Assembly: GCF_016918765.2 (NCBI RefSeq)
Contig: NZ_CP092104.1
Coordinates: 3,100,001-3,164,000 of the forward strand
Length of the DNA stretch: 64,000 nucleotides
Direction: 5' to 3'
From: Flagellatimonas centrodinii
GTDB taxonomy: Bacteria; Pseudomonadota; Gammaproteobacteria; Nevskiales; Nevskiaceae
The translations under genes were made by a program, and so were the position numbers. The notes below the pieces were generated by a model. That model searched no databases and was not told where the DNA came from. It saw only the letters and a list, made by a program, of their open reading frames with translations. Below are positions 35,568-44,315 of the stretch, piece by piece; within the stretch, counting starts at the first letter, position 1; each line of letters starts with the position of its first letter.

Positions 35568-36047
35568 ATGAAACCAAAAAAGGATGTCGGCGCCGAGAAC
35601 CGGCAGATCGCGCTGAACCGACGCGCGCGGCACGACTATTTCATCGAAGACACCTATGAGGCCGGATTGGCCCTGCAGGGCTGGGAAGTGAAATCGCTGC
35701 GGGCCGGCCGCGCACAGATCGCCGAGGGCTACGTCATCATTCGCCACGGCGAGGCCTTTCTCATTGGTGCCCACATCACCCCCCTGCCCCAGGCCTGCAC
35801 CCATGAGGTGGCGGAAGCGACCCGAACCCGCAAGCTGCTGTTGCATGGGAAGGAGCTTGCGACACTAATCGGCAAGGTCGAGCGTGCTGGCTATACCCTG
35901 GTGCCGCTGGACCTGCACTGGACCCGCGGCCGGGCCAAATTGGCCGTGGGACTGGCCAAGGGCAAGAAGCAGCACGACAAGCGGGCGTCGTTGAAGGAGA
36001 AGGACTGGCAACGCCAGAAGGAACGGGTAATGCGGCATGCGAGCTAG
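35568..36047 (+). CDS. smpB: SsrA-binding protein SmpB
   Basis: A 159-residue tmRNA partner that brings SsrA to stalled ribosomes. Motifs include [20 protein letters not shown] near the start, [19 protein letters not shown], and a basic C-terminal tail [19 protein letters not shown] which enters the mRNA channel. It lies 159 bases ahead of ssrA. The last 12 codons plus stop occur again, with synonymous changes, at 36099-36139. Confidence 0.98.
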   Translation: MKPKKDVGAENRQIALNRRARHDYFIEDTYEAGLALQGWEVKSLRAGRAQIAEGYVIIRHGEAFLIGAHITPLPQACTHEVAEATRTRKLLLHGKELATLIGKVERAGYTLVPLDLHWTRGRAKLAVGLAKGKKQHDKRASLKEKDWQRQKERVMRHAS

Positions 36048-36139
36048 GTGCCGGGCACAGCACGCGACTGCTGCGCGGTCGCGGCGCGCATCGCTACGGG
36101 CAACGCCAGAAGGAACGGGTGATGCGGCACGCCAGTTGA
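36007..36139 (+). repeat. Direct repeat of the smpB 3' end (copies 36007-36047 and 36099-36139)
   Basis: Forty-one bases ending smpB recur 92 bases downstream. The first 22 bases are identical. The other differences are third-position or stop-codon changes (GTA/GTG, CAT/CAC, GCG/GCC, AGC/AGT, TAG/TGA), so both copies encode [12 protein letters not shown] and a stop. Fifty-one unrelated bases lie between them. The pattern suggests that one copy came from another functional smpB allele by recombination or integration. Confidence 0.9.
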
Positions 36140-36172
36140 GTGCGGAGGCCTACCCCAAACGCGCCGCGGAAC

Positions 36173-36199
36173 TTGTTGCTGGCCGTGCTACTCTAAGCT
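36173..36199 (+). promoter_or_regulatory. Candidate ssrA promoter
   Basis: TTGTTG (36173-36178) and TAAGCT (36194-36199) are separated by 15 bases and place the predicted start at about 36207, the first base of mature tmRNA. The spacing is short, so this is tentative. Confidence 0.4.
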
Positions 36200-36206
36200 T
36201 CACATC

Positions 36207-36560
36207 GGGGATGACTGGCTTCGACGTCGGTGCCGAAACCCGCGGTGCATGCCGAGCTGCAGATCTGCTCGTTAAACGGTCTGCAAACAAGCTAGTTGCG
36301 AACGACGCTAACTACGCCCTCGCCGCTTAATCCGGCGAGCGTCTGACCGGTCGGTGTTGGTACCGCCGAATCAGATGTCGACTCATACCAACTCGCGTTG
36401 AGGGTCGCCCTTACCCGATGCGCTAAAACCCCAAGGGGATAAGTGTCTGCGATCCGTGCCGGTCCGGGAGCAGGCGACGAAAACCAAAGATTCGGCTACG
36501 CATGTAGATCTGTAGGCGTAAGACTGGCGGACGCGGGTTCAATTCCCGCCATCTCCACCA
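36207..36560 (+). ncRNA. ssrA: Transfer-messenger RNA (tmRNA)
   Basis: The 354-base tmRNA rescues stalled ribosomes together with SmpB. The 5' GGGGATG pairs with CATCTCC before the 3' terminal ACCA, forming the acceptor stem, and GGTTCAATTCC near the 3' end is the T loop. The tag reading frame starts at GCG 36298 after TAGTT and runs to TAA 36328-36330, encoding ANDANYALAA, close to the Escherichia coli ANDENYALAA. It is a one-piece tmRNA, with pseudoknot-like pairings between tag and tRNA-like end. An intrinsic terminator follows after 10 bases. Confidence 0.97.
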
Positions 36561-36570
36561 TCTCGATGCA

Positions 36571-36601
36571 GGCGCCCCGGGCAACCGGGGCGCCTTTTTT
36601 T
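36571..36601 (+). terminator. Intrinsic terminator of ssrA
   Basis: A perfect 10-base GC-rich stem (GGCGCCCCGG and its complement) with loop GCAA is followed by seven T residues, 10 bases after the tmRNA 3' end. Confidence 0.93.
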
Positions 36602-36615
36602 GTCGTGCCGCCCGA

Positions 36616-37527
36616 TCAGCTAGAACAGACGCCCTCAGCGCGGGTGGGAAACGGCACCGGAATCTCGGGATGCCGGGTATCAACAAGCGGCACGCCGTCC
36701 GGATGTTGTGCATAGCCACGCAACCACGCCACCACCCATTCGGGATCGCGCTCATGCCGGGGATCATGGCCAGGCATCGCGGCGCGCAGCAGGGCCGGCC
36801 CGACATTGACCACGAATCGTCCAAGCCAGCCGGCAAGTCGTAGCCGCGAACGCAGACTGCCCCAACGACCATCGGTACGCAGCATCACCCGGTAGCCACG
36901 CATGCTGAAACGCATGACGTCGAGGGAGCCGTGAAATACGCCGAGCATTCGAGCCAGGTAGCCGCTGATTGTGCCGCCGAAACACGCTTGATAGACGTCG
37001 AACGCAACCCGCTTGTGTTCGGTCTCTTCCACCATGTGCCACAGCACGAACGACACCACTCTCGGATCGGCATTGCGGAACAGTCGTACCCGATCCTCGA
37101 CCAGCCAACGGGTGACGCCCATGGTCATCGATTCGAAGCCGGCGGTGTAGGCCATCCGGCAGCGTAGCGACCGTCTGGCGAGGCGCTCGTAGGACAACGC
37201 CATCTGCGCCTCGACCTCAGCCAGTGCCGGGTATCGCTGACGTTTCAACAGATCATTGAAACGACGATGCGCACGGAAATGCTGACCCTCCTGCGACATG
37301 AAGGCCTGGCCATCCGCCTGTAGCTGCGGGTCGGTACACCCCTCGAGGGCCTCGCGCAACGAACGGATGAGGAAGGGTTCGAGGTAGGGCATCGTCAGCG
37401 ACGCCCCGTTGAGCATCGCCGCCCATTCGGGCTCGTCGGGGATCCATACCGGATCGAGATCCTCGGGGAATTCGAACGGGATGCGCCGGACCAGCGGCAC
37501 AACGTGTGTTTCAGTGGGACGATTCAT
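36616..37527 (-). CDS. PF10118 predicted metal-dependent hydrolase
   Basis: A 303-residue protein of the PF10118 'metal-dependent hydrolase' family, an all-helical, ferritin-like diiron-type fold whose reaction is not established. Likely metal-binding motifs are SQEGQHFRAHRRF (about 90) and EETEHKRVAFDVY (about 187). The ATG at 37527 has AGGAG 8 bases upstream. It lies 38 bases downstream of the TetR-type regulator on the same strand and is probably controlled by it. Confidence 0.82.
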   Translation of the reverse strand: MNRPTETHVVPLVRRIPFEFPEDLDPVWIPDEPEWAAMLNGASLTMPYLEPFLIRSLREALEGCTDPQLQADGQAFMSQEGQHFRAHRRFNDLLKRQRYPALAEVEAQMALSYERLARRSLRCRMAYTAGFESMTMGVTRWLVEDRVRLFRNADPRVVSFVLWHMVEETEHKRVAFDVYQACFGGTISGYLARMLGVFHGSLDVMRFSMRGYRVMLRTDGRWGSLRSRLRLAGWLGRFVVNVGPALLRAAMPGHDPRHERDPEWVVAWLRGYAQHPDGVPLVDTRHPEIPVPFPTRAEGVCSS

Positions 37528-37565
37528 GCCGGATTCTCCTCCAGTCAACGCATTGGACCGACCGC

Positions 37566-38222
37566 TCAAGAGACGGCCCGATGCTGTGATGCGCGCTCGG
37601 CATCGGTCAACGGTGCTTCCAGGCCCTGCATCAGGGTTCGCACCATTTGCGGCACCAGGGTGTCGACATCGCGGCCCATGACGAACTGGCCTGCCACCTG
37701 CAGCGACACCAGACCATGGGCACCGGCCCAGAACAGATGGCTGGCGGTGAGCGGGTCCATTGCCAGCCGCAACTCGCCGGCGCGCTGCGCGGCGGCGACC
37801 GTACGCGTGCAGACATCGAGCGCGTCACGTTTGGCGACCGCCAATTCCAGTGATCGCGGACCTCCCTCCGGCTCCGGCAACCGGAAGAACATGAGCGCAT
37901 AGCGTTGAGGCCGCTCGATTCCGGCGCGAATGAAGACTTCTGCCAACGTACGTAACCGCTGGCGTGGCGAACCGTCGGCGCCGATAGCGTCGAGCATGGT
38001 GCGTTCGATCCAGCGGAACGCCTGCGCCCGCATCGCGGTCAGCAGGGCATCCTTGCTTGGGAAATAGCGATACGGCGCCGAGTAACTGCATCCCAGCGCA
38101 GCGGCGATCTTGCGAAAACTGACCGCTTCGAGCCCCCCGGTTTCGAACAGGGACATCGCCGCTTCGAGGATTTCGCTGCGCCGCTGCTCCACTTGCCGCT
38201 CGCTGAAGGACTGTCGTGCCAT
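37566..38222 (-). CDS. TetR/AcrR family regulator
   Basis: A 218-residue TetR-type repressor. The helix-turn-helix (about 15-60) has RRSEILEAAMSLFETGG and FRKIAAALGCSYSAPYRYFPSKDALL; the C-terminal ligand and dimer domain resembles the TetR_C_13/WHG type. It is first in an operon with the PF10118 protein and divergent from the isomerase-like gene at 38312. A 29-base palindrome 9 bases upstream of its start is the obvious operator, suggesting autoregulation and control in both directions. Confidence 0.92.
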   Translation of the reverse strand: MARQSFSERQVEQRRSEILEAAMSLFETGGLEAVSFRKIAAALGCSYSAPYRYFPSKDALLTAMRAQAFRWIERTMLDAIGADGSPRQRLRTLAEVFIRAGIERPQRYALMFFRLPEPEGGPRSLELAVAKRDALDVCTRTVAAAQRAGELRLAMDPLTASHLFWAGAHGLVSLQVAGQFVMGRDVDTLVPQMVRTLMQGLEAPLTDAERASQHRAVS

Positions 38223-38230
38223 GCAGAATA

Positions 38231-38259
38231 GTTGACGGTATTAATTTAATAGTGTCAAC
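38231..38259. promoter_or_regulatory. 29-base palindromic operator between tetR and the isomerase-like gene
   Basis: Arms GTTGAC and GTCAAC enclose TATTAA-T-TTAATA, with one mismatched dinucleotide pair: 12 of 14 positions are symmetrical. It is AT-rich in a GC-rich region and sits in the divergent gap. The reverse-strand arm reads TTGACA, a -35 element for the repressor gene. Confidence 0.8.
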
Positions 38260-38311
38260 CTTTGTCAGATTCGCTTGTCTGCATGACCCATCCACCGGGA
38301 GGAGAGCCCTG

Positions 38312-38803
38312 ATGTCGCTGCAGCCCCTGAGTACCCAAGAGCGTGCCCGCATCCTCGGCCCCGCCGCGCTGCTGTTCGCAGCCGCGCTGGTGATCGGCCT
38401 GATCTTCACCTTCGAGGTGATCGGACACATTGCCGCCTGGCCGCTGGTACCCCAGCTCGACTTCGACATGCCGGGCACCGAAGCTGCCTGGCGTCGCACC
38501 CATCTCGGCGCGTTGATGAATGCCATCGCCATGATCGCGTTCGCTGCGGCGGGATCGGCGCTACGCCTCGGGGAGAGCGGTCGGAAGGTGTACATCATCA
38601 GTGTCTGTATCACCGGCTGGGCCAACAGCCTCGGGTTCCTCACCGGCGCGTTGTTCGGGGTTCGGGGTCTGGCCTTCGGCGATGGATGGAGCAACTCACT
38701 CAACTACCTGTTCTTCCTGCTCGCGGCGGTGACCGCCTTCGTCCAGAGCTGGCTGTTGTGGCAGGGGGCTCGGGCCGCAGGCCGCGCCGAGAACCAACCA
38801 TGA
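38312..38803 (+). CDS. Four-helix membrane protein resembling styrene oxide isomerase (StyC)
   Basis: A 163-residue protein with four predicted transmembrane helices. From memory of StyC, the segments GTEAAWRRTHLGALMN (His64, Asn70) and GWANSLGFL...RGLAFG match the StyC motifs around its conserved His/Asn pair and GWAN loop, in the same order and spacing. StyC converts styrene oxide to phenylacetaldehyde by Meinwald rearrangement and binds heme b. The true substrate here is unknown. GGAGGAGAG precedes the ATG. The next gene overlaps by ATGA. The TetR palindrome lies upstream. Confidence 0.6.
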   Translation: MSLQPLSTQERARILGPAALLFAAALVIGLIFTFEVIGHIAAWPLVPQLDFDMPGTEAAWRRTHLGALMNAIAMIAFAAAGSALRLGESGRKVYIISVCITGWANSLGFLTGALFGVRGLAFGDGWSNSLNYLFFLLAAVTAFVQSWLLWQGARAAGRAENQP

Positions 38804-39771
38804 GCCCGCTGCGCATCCTGCTCGGGCTGCTGAAGGGGCTGTTCCTGCAGTCCCCTCGCCTACTGCGATTCGCGGAGAGTTTCCTGCAGTCCTGGAACGC
38901 CCACGACGCACCAGCCGTACTGGCGCGTGTCGGCGCAGGCGACTACCGCGATCCGCTCAGCCGCGGCGCCTTGAGCGGCGCCGCACTGGAAAGTCACGCA
39001 CGTGCACTGTTTACGGCATTTCCGGACCTGCGTTTCGTACTCACCGGACCCGTGACCATCGGCCCCGATTCGATCGCCGCCCGCTATCGTCTCGAAGGCA
39101 CCCACACGGGGCCGCTGCCCGGCGGCCTGGGGATCGAGGCGGTGGCAGCGACCGGCCGCAGGCTGTCGCTGGATGCAACGCTCTTCGTCACCTTCGACGA
39201 TGACGGGACTCCATGCGTGAACAATCATTTCGATACCGAGTCTCTCGCCGATCAGCTGGGCTTCTACGCCCTGCTGATGCCACGCGAGCAAGGCCATTAT
39301 CAATTCGGGGCCTTCTATCGGCTGAACAAGGGCAACGTCGCTCCACCCGAAGCCATCGGCATCACCTGGCTGCAGGTTCGCGGCGGAGACGGTCCGTTCG
39401 ATACCGCCGCACGCGTGACCAATCAGGTTCTCGAAAGCTTCTCGGATCGGCCAGGGTTCATCACCGGCATCATTGGCGCGCGCCCGCCCGACCGTGATGG
39501 CAACTCATCAGGCTTTACGCTGTCGGCGTGGGAGAACATCGAGGCGCTGGAAGCCAATCTGCTGCCCAATGAAGACCACCAGCGCGTCGTTCACCAGTTC
39601 ATGAAGGAGGGCCTCGCGTACGGAACTCATTCGCGGGTCTACAGCCTGGTGCGCGCCAAACCGATGATGATCGCGTGCACCGCTTGCGGAAAGAAGAACA
39701 ACGCGCACAAGACCAAGCCGCAGTGCTCAGCCTGTGGCGCGGCACTCGAGGCGGCCCCAGCCTACTGGTGA
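38800..39771 (+). CDS. SnoaL-like domain protein with C-terminal zinc ribbon
   Basis: A 323-residue multi-domain protein. Residues about 20-155 resemble the SnoaL/NTF2-like fold of polyketide cyclases and small isomerases (FLQSWNAHDAPAVLARV, a calculated GxYRDPL segment, and FPDLRFVLTGPVTIG). Residues about 180-290 look like an antibiotic-monooxygenase (ABM)-type ferredoxin fold. The end carries CTACGKK...CSACGA, a Cys4 zinc ribbon (about 302-318). I do not know a characterised protein with this order. It is coupled by ATGA to the StyC-like gene, so it may act on the same epoxide or aldehyde substrate; that is inference. Confidence 0.65.
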   Translation: MSPLRILLGLLKGLFLQSPRLLRFAESFLQSWNAHDAPAVLARVGAGDYRDPLSRGALSGAALESHARALFTAFPDLRFVLTGPVTIGPDSIAARYRLEGTHTGPLPGGLGIEAVAATGRRLSLDATLFVTFDDDGTPCVNNHFDTESLADQLGFYALLMPREQGHYQFGAFYRLNKGNVAPPEAIGITWLQVRGGDGPFDTAARVTNQVLESFSDRPGFITGIIGARPPDRDGNSSGFTLSAWENIEALEANLLPNEDHQRVVHQFMKEGLAYGTHSRVYSLVRAKPMMIACTACGKKNNAHKTKPQCSACGAALEAAPAYW

Positions 39772-39941
39772 GTTCCCCGCCGCGGGGCACACGCCAGCCA
39801 TCGAGGATACTGGTGGTGCCCGGGTCAGGCGGACAGCGACCGGACGGAACGCGCGGGTTACCATCGGCGGACAGGGTGTGACGGAATCTTCCGGGACGCC
39901 CGCGGTCCATTCCCGTCTCGCACCGTCCAGGAACTCGCCCC

Positions 39942-42900
39942 GTGTGGCTCTCTGACACCTCGGTCAAACGGCCGGTCTTCGCGACCGTCCTCAATCTGCT
40001 GCTGATCGTTTTCGGCATCTTTGCGGCCAGCACCATGTCGGTGCGGGAATACCCGGATATCGATGCGCCGGTGGTTTCGGTCGACACCAATTACCCGGGC
40101 GCCTCCGCCGCGGTTGTCGAAACCCAGATCACCCAGATTCTCGAGAACGAACTGGCCGGCATCGAAGGCGTCCGCAGCCTGACCAGCAGTTCGCAGGATG
40201 GACGGTCCCGCATCACGGTGGAGTTCGAGACCAACCGCGATATCGATGCCGGCGCCAATGATGTCCGTGACAGGGTATCGCGGGTGCTTGATCGCCTGCC
40301 GGAGCAGGCCGAGGCGCCCAGTATTGCCAAGGCGGACTCCGATACCTCCCCGGTGATGTGGTTTGTCCTGACCAGCGACCGGCTCGACAATCTCCAGCTC
40401 TCAGACTATGCCGAACGGTATCTGGTCGACAGGCTGTCGACCGTGGAAGGGGTCTCGCAGATTCGACTGGGCGGCGACCGTCGCTATGCGATGCGTGTTT
40501 GGCTGGACCGCCAGCAACTGGCCGCCCGTCAACTGACGGTCGAGGACATCGAAGCCGCCCTGCGCAACCAGAACGTCGAGCGCCCGGCGGGACGGGTGGA
40601 ATCGCTGGACCGCGAATTCACGCTGCGCACCACCCGACCGTTCAGCAAGGCCGCCGATTTCGAGCGTCTGGTCATTCACCAGACTGCCGACGGCTATCCG
40701 GTGCGGCTCGGAGACGTCGCCCGTGTCGAGCTGGGCGCCGAGAACCCCCGCGGTTCATTTCGCGCCAACGGCGTGCCTTCACTGGGTATGGGCATCATCA
40801 AGACCTCCACCGCCAACACGCTGGCGGTCGCGGACGGCATCAAGGCGGAAATCGAGCGGCTGCGCCCCGGGCTGCCGGAGGGCATGAAGATCGGGCTCAA
40901 CTATGACGCCTCGGAGTTCATTCAGGGGGCACTGGATGAAGTCGCCAGCACGCTGCTGTACGCAGCGGTGTTCGTCATCAGCGTGATCTTCATTTTTCTC
41001 GGCAACGTGCGGGCGACCCTGGTGCCGGCCGTCACCGTACCGATCTCGATCATTACGTCCTTCATTCTGCTGAATCTCTTCGGCTTCTCAATCAACATTC
41101 TGACCCTGCTGGCGCTGGTGCTTGCGATCGGTCTGGTCGTCGACGATGCCATCGTCATGGTGGAGAACATTCATCGCCGCCTCGAACTGGGCGAGCCGCC
41201 CCTGGTGGCAGCGTATCGAGGCGCCCGCGAGGTCGGCTTCGCTATCATCGCCACCACCGCGGTTCTGGTGGCGGTGTTCACGCCTCTGGCGTTTCTCGAT
41301 GGCAATGTCGGGCGCCTGTTCCGTGAGTTCGCGCTGGCCATGGCGGCGGCCGTGGCGTCTTCGTCGCTGGTGGCGCTGACCCTGTGTCCAGTGCTGGCCA
41401 GCTGGCTGCTGCAACGTCAGCGCGACGACCAGAAGAACCGTTTCCTGCGGGCAATGGACCACAGCTTCGACCGTCTGGCGGCTGCCTACCGTCGCCTGCT
41501 GACGAGCATCATTCGCCACGCCTGGGTCGGCGCCGTGGCATTGGCGGTGCTGGCGGGCGGCGCCTGGCTGCTGCTGTCGAATATCCACCAGGAGTTCGCA
41601 CCTTTCGAAGATCGTGGCGGCTTCTTCGTCAGTGTCACCGGGCCTGAAGGCGCCAGCTTTCCCTACATGGAACGGGTGATGGATCAGGTCGAAGCACCGC
41701 TGCTGCAAGGCCTCGATGCCGAGATCAAACGAGTGCTAATCCGGGTTCCGGGATTCGGCGCCGGTGATGAAGTGAGCTCCGGCATCGCCATCGCCACCCT
41801 CGACCACTGGGACAACCGGTCCCGCAGCTCCGAAGTCGTCGCCAACGATATCGGCCGTCAGCTCGACAGCCTCACCGACGCACGCGCGGTAACGATCCAG
41901 CGCAGCGGTTTTCAGACCCGCTTCGGTCAACCGGTCCAGGTCGCCATTGGCGGCGGCACCTACGACGAGCTCGCCCAGTGGCGGGACCGGGTGTTGGCAC
42001 GGGCTGCGGAAAATCCCGGGCTGCTGCGGATGGATTCCGACTACAAGGAAACCAAGCCGCAGATCATGCTCGACATTTCGCTGGAGAAAGCCGGTGACCT
42101 CGGGGTGCCGGTGCTGCAGATCGCCCAGGCGCTCGAGACCTTCATGGGCGGCCGTCGGGTCACCACCTTCGAGGATGCTGGTGAGGAATACGACATCATC
42201 CTTCAGGCCCCCGACGATGCCCGACGGACGCCGAACGTGCTCGACGACATCTACGTACGCTCGCCCCGCACCGGCGCGCTGGTACCCCTGTCGAATCTGG
42301 TCTCGCAGCGGGAGAACGCGGCAGCGGCCCGCCTCAACCGGATTGACCGCCTGCGCACGATCACACTGACGGCCAGCCTGGCGCCGGGCTATACACTGGG
42401 GGAGGCGCTCGACTATCTCGAGGGCATCATCCGCGAGGAGCTGCCCGAGACAGTGCAGATCAAGTACGCCGGCGAATCACGCGAGTTCCAGGACTCGTCG
42501 CAGGCGATCGTCTTCACCTTCGCCATGGCGCTGTTGATCGTCTACCTGGTGCTGGCGGCACAGTTCGAGAGCTTCATCCACCCCCTGGCAATCATGTCGA
42601 CCGTGCCGCTGGCCATCTTCGGGGCCCTGCTGGCGCTGTGGAGCCTCGACATGTCGCTCAACATCTATTCGCAGATCGGGGTGGTCATGCTGGTCGGCCT
42701 GGCGGCCAAGAACGGCATCCTCATCGTCGAGTTCGCCAACCAGCAGCGCGATGCCGGCAAGGCCTTCGATGATGCCCTGCTGGAGGCCGCCGCCATCCGT
42801 CTGCGGCCGATCCTGATGACCAGCCTGTCGACGCTGGCCGGCGCGCTGCCGCTGATTCTCGCCAGTGGCGCCGGCAGCGAGGCACGCATCATTCTGGGGG

Positions 42901-43049
42901 TCGTCATCTTCTTCGGCGTCGCCTTCGCCACCGTGCTGACCCTGCTGGTGGTGCCGTGCTTCTACGCCCTACTCTGCCGTCGAACCGGTTCCCCCGATGC
43001 CCGCAGCCGGGCCCTCAACGCCCAGGCCGTTCATCCGGAGGTGATCTGA
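39942..43049 (+). CDS. RND family efflux permease
   Basis: A 1035-residue resistance-nodulation-division pump with twelve helices and two large periplasmic loops. The start is GTG 39942, which gives the canonical MWLSDTSVKRPVFATVL opening; no ATG fits. Family motifs include REYPDIDAPVVSV, GLVVDDAIVMVENIHRR (proton-relay Asp pair, about 400) and KNGILIVEFANQQRD. It belongs to the hydrophobe/amphiphile (HAE1-like) group. No membrane-fusion or TolC gene is adjacent, which is unusual; it must recruit partners made elsewhere, possibly the TolC-like protein at 16093. It is convergent with DUF445. Confidence 0.95.
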   Translation: MWLSDTSVKRPVFATVLNLLLIVFGIFAASTMSVREYPDIDAPVVSVDTNYPGASAAVVETQITQILENELAGIEGVRSLTSSSQDGRSRITVEFETNRDIDAGANDVRDRVSRVLDRLPEQAEAPSIAKADSDTSPVMWFVLTSDRLDNLQLSDYAERYLVDRLSTVEGVSQIRLGGDRRYAMRVWLDRQQLAARQLTVEDIEAALRNQNVERPAGRVESLDREFTLRTTRPFSKAADFERLVIHQTADGYPVRLGDVARVELGAENPRGSFRANGVPSLGMGIIKTSTANTLAVADGIKAEIERLRPGLPEGMKIGLNYDASEFIQGALDEVASTLLYAAVFVISVIFIFLGNVRATLVPAVTVPISIITSFILLNLFGFSINILTLLALVLAIGLVVDDAIVMVENIHRRLELGEPPLVAAYRGAREVGFAIIATTAVLVAVFTPLAFLDGNVGRLFREFALAMAAAVASSSLVALTLCPVLASWLLQRQRDDQKNRFLRAMDHSFDRLAAAYRRLLTSIIRHAWVGAVALAVLAGGAWLLLSNIHQEFAPFEDRGGFFVSVTGPEGASFPYMERVMDQVEAPLLQGLDAEIKRVLIRVPGFGAGDEVSSGIAIATLDHWDNRSRSSEVVANDIGRQLDSLTDARAVTIQRSGFQTRFGQPVQVAIGGGTYDELAQWRDRVLARAAENPGLLRMDSDYKETKPQIMLDISLEKAGDLGVPVLQIAQALETFMGGRRVTTFEDAGEEYDIILQAPDDARRTPNVLDDIYVRSPRTGALVPLSNLVSQRENAAAARLNRIDRLRTITLTASLAPGYTLGEALDYLEGIIREELPETVQIKYAGESREFQDSSQAIVFTFAMALLIVYLVLAAQFESFIHPLAIMSTVPLAIFGALLALWSLDMSLNIYSQIGVVMLVGLAAKNGILIVEFANQQRDAGKAFDDALLEAAAIRLRPILMTSLSTLAGALPLILASGAGSEARIILGVVIFFGVAFATVLTLLVVPCFYALLCRRTGSPDARSRALNAQAVHPEVI

Positions 43050-43067
43050 GCAGCGGGTACAAGCGGC

Positions 43068-44315
43068 CTAGCCGACGCCCGGAAGAAACATCTGGCCGAC
43101 CCCGACCAGCATCCCCAGCGCTGCGCCGACCGCAATCAGTAGCCATTCGTCTTCCTTGAACGCCGGCCGCAACATGGCCTCGAAGTCATCCGGCGGCAGC
43201 GCCTGCAGCCGGGTGATCAGCGTGTTGCGGATATCCATCGCATCGGTGGCATATGACTCGACACGTCGCAGGTTCATCGGCAGCCGCTCGATGATCTGGC
43301 GGACTGCCGCGGTCTTCGCCACCCGATAGCCTTCACTGCCGACGGTGAGCGGCACAAACCGGCGCGCCAACCCGATCTCGGCGTCAATCGCCTGCTGCGC
43401 ATGACGTTGAATCAGGGCCACCACCCGGTCCGCCTGTGGTCCCTTGAGGATGGACTCGATGATGTTGGCCGGTGTCAGAATCTCGTCCGCCACCAGGTTG
43501 CCATAGTCACGGGCCACTTCCTTCTGCCGCTTCATGAACAGTCCCTGAAACGTCACCGGCCCCAATTTGACCGGGTCACGGGGGTTGAAGATCAGGTGCA
43601 AGGCGATCCAGTTGGTGGCGTACCCGACCAGCAGGCCGGCGACCGGCAGCTGCCAGGGGGTCTGGAAGATCGTGAAAATCAGCGTCTGGACAACGCCGAA
43701 CAGAAACCCGAAATAGAGACCGGAGCGACCAATGAACTTGAACTCCGCGTGGCCGGTTTCGAGAAAGATGCGATTGATCAGCGTACGCTCGCGGATCAGT
43801 TTGGACACCACCATGTCCTTCAGATTGAACACTTCATGGACATTGCGACGCACATCGCGGGTGATGTCACGCACCACTGCCGGAACCTCGGCCTTCAGGT
43901 TGTTCAGCAGCCGCCGCCGGATCACCGCCGGCAGACTGACCCACAGCGTCGGATGATGTTCGTTCATCACCTCGTCGGCGATGTCCTCGACCGCGGCCGT
44001 CATCGGCCCTTCCAGCTCGCGGGCGAGGCGTTCGGGGTCGATGCGGGAGAAAATTTCCTCCACCGTGATCAGGTGCTGGGTGATGGTATCGACCGCGATC
44101 GACGCCATCTTCCCCGACTTTCGGGGAATGATGCCCTGCCACCCCAGATACGGTGGAATACCGACGAAGCGGATCGGCAGGAACATCATCTTGATCGCCA
44201 GCACATTGGTGACATACCCCACCACCGCCGCCATCACCGGCAAGGCGGCATACAGTAGGGGTTTGTCCGCCAGCTCGTGGGCGATCGTGCCCAGCAGGTC
44301 GATAACCGCTTGCAT
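43068..44315 (-). CDS. DUF445 family membrane protein
   Basis: A 415-residue DUF445 (YheB-like) protein. An N-terminal helix with PVMAAVVGYVTNVLAIKMMF is mirrored by GLLVGYATNWIALHLIFNP in the middle, the typical repeated motif, with coiled-coil-rich parts between and a C-terminal helix (LLIAVGAALGMLVGVGQMF). The function is unknown. The start codon overlaps the stop of the upstream gene by one base, so the two are probably co-translated. Confidence 0.88.
   Translation of the reverse strand: MQAVIDLLGTIAHELADKPLLYAALPVMAAVVGYVTNVLAIKMMFLPIRFVGIPPYLGWQGIIPRKSGKMASIAVDTITQHLITVEEIFSRIDPERLARELEGPMTAAVEDIADEVMNEHHPTLWVSLPAVIRRRLLNNLKAEVPAVVRDITRDVRRNVHEVFNLKDMVVSKLIRERTLINRIFLETGHAEFKFIGRSGLYFGFLFGVVQTLIFTIFQTPWQLPVAGLLVGYATNWIALHLIFNPRDPVKLGPVTFQGLFMKRQKEVARDYGNLVADEILTPANIIESILKGPQADRVVALIQRHAQQAIDAEIGLARRFVPLTVGSEGYRVAKTAAVRQIIERLPMNLRRVESYATDAMDIRNTLITRLQALPPDDFEAMLRPAFKEDEWLLIAVGAALGMLVGVGQMFLPGVG

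Noticed and set aside
34239-35846. A 535-codon reverse open frame across the symporter and smpB
   Set aside because: It overlaps two well-supported genes in another frame and its sequence is low-complexity; not a real protein.
36423-36872. A reverse open frame across the 3' part of ssrA
   Set aside because: The region is a structured tmRNA with its own terminator; the frame has no coding character.
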